Source of the DNA: Seriola aureovittata
Lineage: Eukaryota; Chordata; Actinopteri; Carangiformes; Carangidae
Direction: 5' to 3'
Length of the DNA stretch: 64,000 bases
Assembly: GCF_021018895.1 (NCBI RefSeq)
Contig: NC_079380.1
Location: 2,079,001-2,143,000 of the forward strand
Shown piece by piece: positions 59,874 through 64,000 of the stretch; position 1 is the stretch's first letter, and every line of letters starts with the position of its first letter. Both the position numbers and the translations under genes were made by a program. Under the pieces are notes generated by a model. The model was not told the origin of the DNA. It saw nothing but the letters and a program-made list of their open reading frames with translations, and did no database searches.

Positions 59874-61094
59874 ATGATGTGATGCAGCACAGATGATCAT
59901 TGCAGTGACTGTTTCAGCTTCATGTGTTTGTATATCGCTAGATTAACTTGTGCTGTCGGGCTCTGGTGTGAACACAGTGTCTGTTCTGTAAAGACAGCAG
60001 CTGCACTGACCTTATAAAGTCAAGGTTTGAAGTATCAGCTGATGAAGAAGCTCATTTCTTCCTCTGACTGGGACCTGGAGAGGAGGAGGAGGGAAAAGTC
60101 AGAGTGACTGAAGTCAATGATCCAGTCAGACACATTAGACCTGCTCATTTCTTCATTCTCTGGGGAAAATAAATTGAAATGATGTAACAGAAACGTGCAC
60201 GCAACTCAGTCTCACACTACCTAAAATATCATCATTTATCAACTCTAAACACAGAAATCCAATATATTTAGCAGAATAATGTAAGCTCAAAGTCCCCTTG
60301 TAGCTTGGTCAGAGCTTTCAACCACAGGTCTGGGTCTTCATTAAGCGTAAGGAGTCTTGAGTGGACAGCGGTACAGCTAAAACATTGAGTGGTGAACAGC
60401 CACTGAAACTGTGAGGCTGAGGGATCGATGTGTACATTCATGGCTAACACAGTGCCGTTGCTTTGTTCAGGTTGCTTGGCAACGACACACTCCAAAGCAA
60501 TCCACAAGCTGGATGTGCCGTCATTCGATTGGCCGATCGCCCCGTTCCCCAGACTGCAGTACCCCCTGGAGGAGTTCACCAGAGAGAACGCACAGGAGGA
60601 GGCTCGCTGTCTGGAGGAGGTGAGCTGTGTGTGTGCGTGTGTTTGTGTGCGCGCGTGTGTGTGTGTGGGTGTGTGTGTGTAGCAGCTGTTGCTTATTGTG
60701 TTTTCAGTAACATACCTCCACCTGACAAGCTCACCTGTACACACCTGATGTGAAGCTGCTTTATTCAGTGTTTGTACTGGATTTAATCACCAGGTCCATT
60801 TCTTCAGCTCAAGGTTAAAATCCTCCTGAACGATGAACACTGAAGGAATCCGAACAACTCCCATGATCCTTCGCTACTTCACAATTTCACCAAACTCTGT
60901 CTTTTGTCATTGTTGTGATTCAGAGGCAGAAGTTACATAATCTGCATTTCAAGTCATAAGACAAGAAGACATTTGTTTACTAAGGAAGTACACACACAGA
61001 TACACAAGATCACATTTGCCATGTATTAAGATAACTGAGTGTTTGTGTGTGTGTGTGTGTGTGCTTGTGTGTGCGTGTGTGTGTGTGCTTGTGT

Positions 61095-61177
<83 letters not shown>

Positions 61178-63901
61178 TTCTCAGGTGGAGGACCTGATCG
61201 TGAAGTGGAGGCAGAAGGGGAAGCCTGTAGCAGGGATTGTAATTGAGCCGATCCAGGCTGAGGGTGGAGATAACCACGCCTCCCCAAACTTCTTCAAGAC
61301 TCTCCGCAACATCGCACGCAAGGTACCAGTTATCACCATGGCAACAGGTCCTTTAAACAGACTTAGCCCGTGTGAATGAGCTGTGCTTGGATAATCAGTA
61401 CTGATGCTGGGCTGCATCATGTGACTGCGAGGACAGTAGTAAATAGCAATAGTAGCAGTACTAGTGTTGTATTGTAGAGAGTCTCACTGACAGTAGAACT
61501 CTTCTCTGACTTTGTGCAGGTTTTTCTACCTCTACAGTCTTTTATGTAACTGTTTTGCAGGTTTGCTGCTGTGAATTCACTGGTCTTGTTTTGTCTTTCT
61601 GTCACTTTGCACTTTTAGTTCAAGCCTTTATTTTTCTTGTTAAATGTTATATGAGGAAAAAGCAAGTTTATTTCTACAGCACTGTTCAGACACGAGGCAA
61701 TTCAAAGAGCTTGGAAATACATGAACAATAGAACATTGAGATGAGGTTAAAATAGCGTTTAAAAACAATAAAAACAAAATATGTAAATATATAATATCAG
61801 GTAGAAACTTAGGACAGTATTTTAACAAGAATGTAGAAATAAAAGACATTAACAACAAGCAAACGCACAAGATTAAAAAGATGTGATGTATGTGATTTAT
61901 TAGTGAGCTGCAGTAATAATATAATATATATATGAATAATATATATGTTCTGTAGTAAAATGGTAGTCTTATACATTTTGATCCTACCAGACATGAAGAC
62001 GTGTGCATCAGTTAGAATGTGCTGTATACTTGGTGTGAACAAACCCTGTATAAATTTGCTCAAGTCAAATTCATGCTGCTGGGACGCCTAAAGGTTCTGG
62101 TGCAGGTCTACCGTCCATCGTTGTGGACTTGAGAATAGACAAGGGTGTGGTCTGGTCCTGAGTCAGTATGAAGACTTGCCTACAGTGTCAATGAGTGAAA
62201 CACTAGTTGGACTCATGATCTGTCTGCCTCGTCTACCATGTCTCAGCCTGTTAACCTTTTGTCTCCAGCATGGCTGTGCTTTCCACGTGGACGAGGTCCA
62301 GACCGGAGGGGGGACCACAGGGAAGTTTTGGGCCCATGAGCACTGGGGCATGGATGACCCTGCTGACATCGTGTCCTTCAGCAAGAAGCTTCTGACCGGC
62401 GGCTACTACCACAGGGATGAACTACAGGCTGATAAGGTTCAGTTCACATACAGATTTCTCCAGTGAGACTCAGACCTCAGACTGTATTGATCAGTGAAGT
62501 GAGGTTTAATGTTTAGGGCTGAAGGTTTCAGGGGGGTGGGGCTATAGCCACCGAACACAGGGTCAATAACATCTAAAATGAGCATCATTGTGCTGAGTCA
62601 GAGCAGTAGCTGCTTCCACAGCCTTCAGTCTTTACTGCAGTTTCTTAGAATACAAACAAGCATCAACCTCCGAAGCTGGAAAATGAAGCCAGCACTGAAG
62701 AACCAAAAGCTGCAGTTCCTCTAATGACCACTAGAGTCTGGCTCCAACAGTGAGTCAGTCCCCATAGACTCCCATGTTAAAATGTCCAACTTTACAGCAG
62801 AAATACATGTGTTCACAGCCTGGTACAAAAACAGTTCTGATCTCTAGAGCTAATTTCCTCCTTCATGACACCTGTTTATATAACTCACCTGTTTACATTC
62901 TATTAAGACTTAAAGTTATATAGAATTGAGGGTGTGGCCTCTTTGAGTGACAGGTGGGTGAGTGTATGCTTGCAACAAATCATGAACCAAAGTTTCATCT
63001 CCACATACTCCAATCCTCTTTGACCATTTTTGGATTAGCTGGTAGTTAGGGGCGGAGTCAGACACTGCCAAGGTGGTGAAGGTGGAGCAGCTCACTCTCA
63101 GCTTCAAATCCACTCTTCAGAAACCTGTGGGTGACGTCACAGAGGCTATGTCTATCTTTAGTCACAGAGTGATGAGAATCCTAAGCAAGAAGTAAGAGGC
63201 TCGTTCATCATCATTGGACAGTTTCCTCTGGAGACAAAGAACATCCAGAAGACCAGTGCTGTCTATCTTCAAATCTTCATGTGCTGCTATAAATCCCCTA
63301 AAGCTTTTTGTGACTGTCCCTTTAATCAGCTGTGTTCTCATATAATTGATGTGTTTGAACCGTCTGTGACAAAACATGGACTTTACATCACTGCAGTCTC
63401 ATGCCTCTGTCACTGGACTGTTACTTTAAAAAGGTGTTTATGAGGTGATTGTCATTATTAACAGGTCTCTTTGTGTCTGTTGTCTGTTTCAGGCGTACCG
63501 TATCTTCAACACGTGGATGGGAGATCCATCAAAGAACTTGTTCCTGTCTGAGGTTCTCAATGTGATTCGCAGAGAGAACCTCCTGGAGGAGGTGACCCGG
63601 TCCGGGAGAACCCTGCTAAATGGTCTCTATGAGCTACAGGTAGTGTGTCTGAGGTTATCTACTGTAGACAGCTGTGATAACTACATACCATGAGAACAGG
63701 CTCACTGTAGTTTCCTTGGATCGTGCTTGGTGGGTGTGAATCTGACCTGAATGTGTGTGAACATGAACCTCCTTGTGATTGGTCCTCAGGCTCAGTACCC
63801 CGGCATCCTGAGCCGCGCTCGAGGTCAGGGGACCTTCTGTGCCATCGATGTCTGTGATGATGCAACACGCACCAGCATCTTAGTGAAGGCCAGAGACAAA
63901 G
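44086..63901 (+). CDS. abat: 4-aminobutyrate aminotransferase, mitochondrial (3' end missing)
   Basis: PLP enzyme of the mitochondrial matrix that moves the amino group of GABA to 2-oxoglutarate, giving succinate semialdehyde. Exons: 44086-44155, 48369-48466, 48602-48631, 51045-51162, 56733-56782, 58058-58138, 58281-58373, 59190-59252, 59376-59439, 60471-60619, 61185-61322, 62269-62436, 63493-63639, 63790-63901; 460 residues (human 500). The final exon lies beyond the window. The N-terminus is a basic, Ser/Leu-rich targeting peptide. Numbering coincides with human: iron-sulphur cysteines Cys163 and Cys166 (ACGSCSNEN), Asp326 in VDEVQTGGG, and PLP lysine Lys357 in [29 protein letters not shown] and [10 protein letters not shown] are family hallmarks. 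No stops or missing residues were seen. One exon is only 30 bases (48602-48631). Confidence 0.97.
44898..45085 (+). repeat. TAGGGCTG-type element, copy 2 (partial)
   Basis: Shares GTGCAATATCCAAATCACAGG and GGTAAAATGTGTCACAAC with copies 1 and 3. Confidence 0.6.
45181..45231 (+). repeat. (CA)n microsatellite
   Basis: About 25 CA units in an abat intron, in an A/T-rich stretch (45100-45480) that also looks repeat-derived. Confidence 0.9.
46212..46502 (+). mobile_element. TAGGGCTG-type DNA element, copy 3
   Basis: Begins TAGGGATAAAGCAATTAATTG and ends AGTTCAGCCCTA, inverted TAGGG termini. The middle matches copies 1 and 2. Confidence 0.6.
47590..47800 (+). pseudogene. LINE endonuclease fragment
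   Basis: [18 protein letters not shown] is followed after a frame change by [14 protein letters not shown], the N-terminal part of the apurinic-like endonuclease of fish LINEs (motif FTETWL). There is no further reverse transcriptase on this side. It lies in the abat intron before exon 48369. Confidence 0.7.
48319..48341 (+). repeat. (GT)n upstream of abat exon 48369-48466
   Basis: About 11 GT units, 28 bases before the exon. A (CA)n run (48473-48488) follows its donor. Confidence 0.85.
48602..48631 (+). CDS. abat: 30-base microexon of abat
   Basis: Encodes [10 protein letters not shown] between acceptor CTGTAG and donor CAG|GTGAGC, phase 0 on both sides. It matches the corresponding human segment in position. 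Skipping would remove ten residues without a frame shift. Confidence 0.9.
50087..50720. mobile_element. hAT-like non-autonomous element
   Basis: Ends TAGAGCTGTT (left) and AACATCTCTA (right) are near-perfect inverted repeats. Flanks carry GTTTTAGT on both sides (50077-50084 and 50721-50728), an 8-base duplication with two extra T at the left join. Inside, words such as GATACCAGTATCAG repeat at the two ends in opposite sense. No transposase frame. It lies in an abat intron. Confidence 0.65.
51533..52226. mobile_element. hAT (ZBED/Charlie-like) element with perfect ends
   Basis: Perfect 15-bp terminal inverted repeats CAGCGGTCCCCAACC, and an exact 8-bp target duplication CTCTAAAG at 51525-51532 and 52227-52234, the hallmark of hAT insertion. 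It is 694 bp long, so internally deleted. Inside, on the + strand from 51781, the N-terminus of the transposase remains: [12 protein letters not shown], a stop at 51868, then in the same frame [25 protein letters not shown], after which the BED-adjacent coding sequence is cut off. Confidence 0.9.
51781..51984 (+). pseudogene. Transposase N-terminal relic inside the hAT element
   Basis: The frame begins with ATG and has one in-frame TAG (51868-51870). It continues with residues typical of ZBED5-like hAT proteins up to SHAPS, then runs into non-homologous sequence and a stop at 51982. It has no ability to make an enzyme. Confidence 0.75.
52650..53340 (-). mobile_element. LINE ORF2 C-terminal relic with internal minisatellite
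   Basis: The minus strand shows [28 protein letters not shown] and, further on, repeats of TDSSH, in the order of the C-terminal part of fish LINE proteins ([17 protein letters not shown], DxSHP). The TDSSH-coding piece has been multiplied into imperfect tandem units around 52690-52850. The frames are broken. Confidence 0.65.
55023..55078 (+). repeat. (GT)n microsatellite
   Basis: About 28 GT units in an abat intron. A second array follows at 55197-55260 with CGTGCATGCGTGCG variants. Confidence 0.9.
55658..55698 (+). repeat. (GGTTCA/GGTTCG)n minisatellite
   Basis: Seven 6-base units in an abat intron. Confidence 0.8.
56268..56400 (+). repeat. CTCACCATC/CTCACTGTC minisatellite
   Basis: Units of 9 and 6 bases (CTCACTGTC, CATCATCAC) alternate over about 130 bases, 330 bases before the abat exon at 56733. 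Confidence 0.85.
57590..57905 (+). repeat. Dispersed repeat family C, copy 2
   Basis: Contains GGGAACTTCTTAAAATTTGGCACAAA-type words and ends near ACCACGTGGAGGTGATTCTAG, like the copy at 39510-39790. Confidence 0.6.
57943..58013 (+). repeat. (GT)n upstream of abat exon 58058-58138
   Basis: About 35 GT units end 44 bases before the exon. Confidence 0.9.
58144..58197 (+). repeat. (CA)n downstream of abat exon 58058-58138
   Basis: About 27 CA units start six bases after the end of the exon, complementary in RNA to the upstream array. Confidence 0.9.
58366..58423 (+). repeat. abat: Exact 29-bp tandem duplication across an abat 5' splice site
   Basis: The unit starting GGTACAGGGTGAGTG occurs at 58366-58394 and again, identical, at 58395-58423; a third GGGTGAG follows. 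The unit contains the last bases of exon 58281-58373 and its donor, so there are two identical AGG|GTGAGT donors 29 bases apart. Confidence 0.95.
59830..59871 (+). repeat. (TG)n microsatellite
   Basis: About 20 TG units in an abat intron. Confidence 0.9.
61039..61180 (+). repeat. Compound (GT)n/(GCGT)n ending at abat exon 61185
   Basis: A long GT array with TTGT and CTGT breaks passes into GCGT units and ends directly at the acceptor GTTCTCAG of exon 61185-61322. Confidence 0.9.
61640..61760 (+). repeat. Teleost repeat fragment
   Basis: AGCAAGTTTATTTCTACAGC, TTCAGACACGAGGCAATTCAAAGAG: words of a common fish repeat (usually with CAAGTTTATTTGTATAGCAC). A related piece is at about 45105-45175. 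Only a fragment. Confidence 0.45.
62658..63165 (+). repeat. Dispersed repeat family B, copy 2
   Basis: Aligns over almost the whole length with 38124-38585, same orientation, with a small extra piece near 62970-63010 and 63090-63115. It lies in the penultimate abat intron of the window. Confidence 0.8.
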
Positions 63902-64000
63902 GTATGAAGGACATGACCGTCCGCTCATGTTGATGTCCCACAGTTCAGTTCAGAGTATGGCCCTGCAGGTTAGCTGCTGCACTGGGAATACACTGAGCAT

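Noticed and set aside
60268..60744. 158-residue minus-strand open frame
   Set aside because: It is antisense to the abat exon at 60471-60619 and the adjacent GT repeat, with no family resemblance.
63902..64000. Search for the last abat exon in the final 99 bases
   Set aside because: No frame with the expected VLGGCGD and SIRFRP words occurs, so the last exon must lie to the right of the window.

Overview
This is a stretch of ray-finned fish nuclear DNA, probably from a spiny-rayed (percomorph-like) teleost. The evidence is: intron-rich vertebrate genes with GT-AG junctions, very dense (GT)n/(CA)n microsatellites, a tRNA-derived SINE ending in a CCATTTACCAT-like tail, fish-type LINE, Tc1 and hAT relics, and protein products that align almost without gaps to vertebrate families. 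No bacterial, viral or CRISPR content was seen.

Four protein-coding genes lie head to tail on the + strand. (1) 1-5173: the last nine exons of smg1, the PI3K-related kinase of nonsense-mediated decay, covering the distal C-terminal insertion and the FATC tail, with a 3'UTR to a poly(A) signal near 6301. (2) 7929-12959: a complete eight-exon peroxisomal (S)-2-hydroxy-acid oxidase (hao1-like, 373 residues, C-terminal SRM). (3) 16883-26953: a complete eleven-coding-exon mettl22 lysine methyltransferase (400 residues). (4) 44086-63901: abat, mitochondrial GABA transaminase, with 14 coding exons present (460 residues) and the final about 40 residues beyond the right edge. A CpG-rich promoter and non-coding first exon for abat lie near 32155-32455, so its first intron is about 11.7 kb.

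The genes do unrelated jobs (mRNA surveillance, peroxisomal glycolate oxidation, protein methylation, GABA catabolism) and there is no operon-like logic. METTL22 and ABAT are also neighbours in human (16p13.2). The hao1-like gene between smg1 and mettl22 is not the human arrangement, since HAO1 is on human chromosome 20.

The rest is intron and intergenic DNA rich in transposon debris: one SINE (8592-8806), four regions of LINE relics (18020-18600, 21790-22250, 41373-42075, 52650-53340) plus a LINE endonuclease fragment (47590-47800), a Tc1 transposase relic (30100-30440), a textbook internally deleted hAT element with perfect 8-bp target duplication (51533-52226), a second hAT-like element (50087-50720), and several dispersed repeat families present in two to four copies.

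The most interesting signals are architectural rather than new genes. Several hao1-like and abat exons are bracketed by complementary (UG)n and (CA)n tracts directly against the splice sites. An abat exon has an exact 29-bp tandem duplication of its own 5' splice site. A 12-copy CACCTG minisatellite lies just past hao1. Three perfect long hairpins lie in non-coding DNA. I did not find a convincing previously undescribed system.
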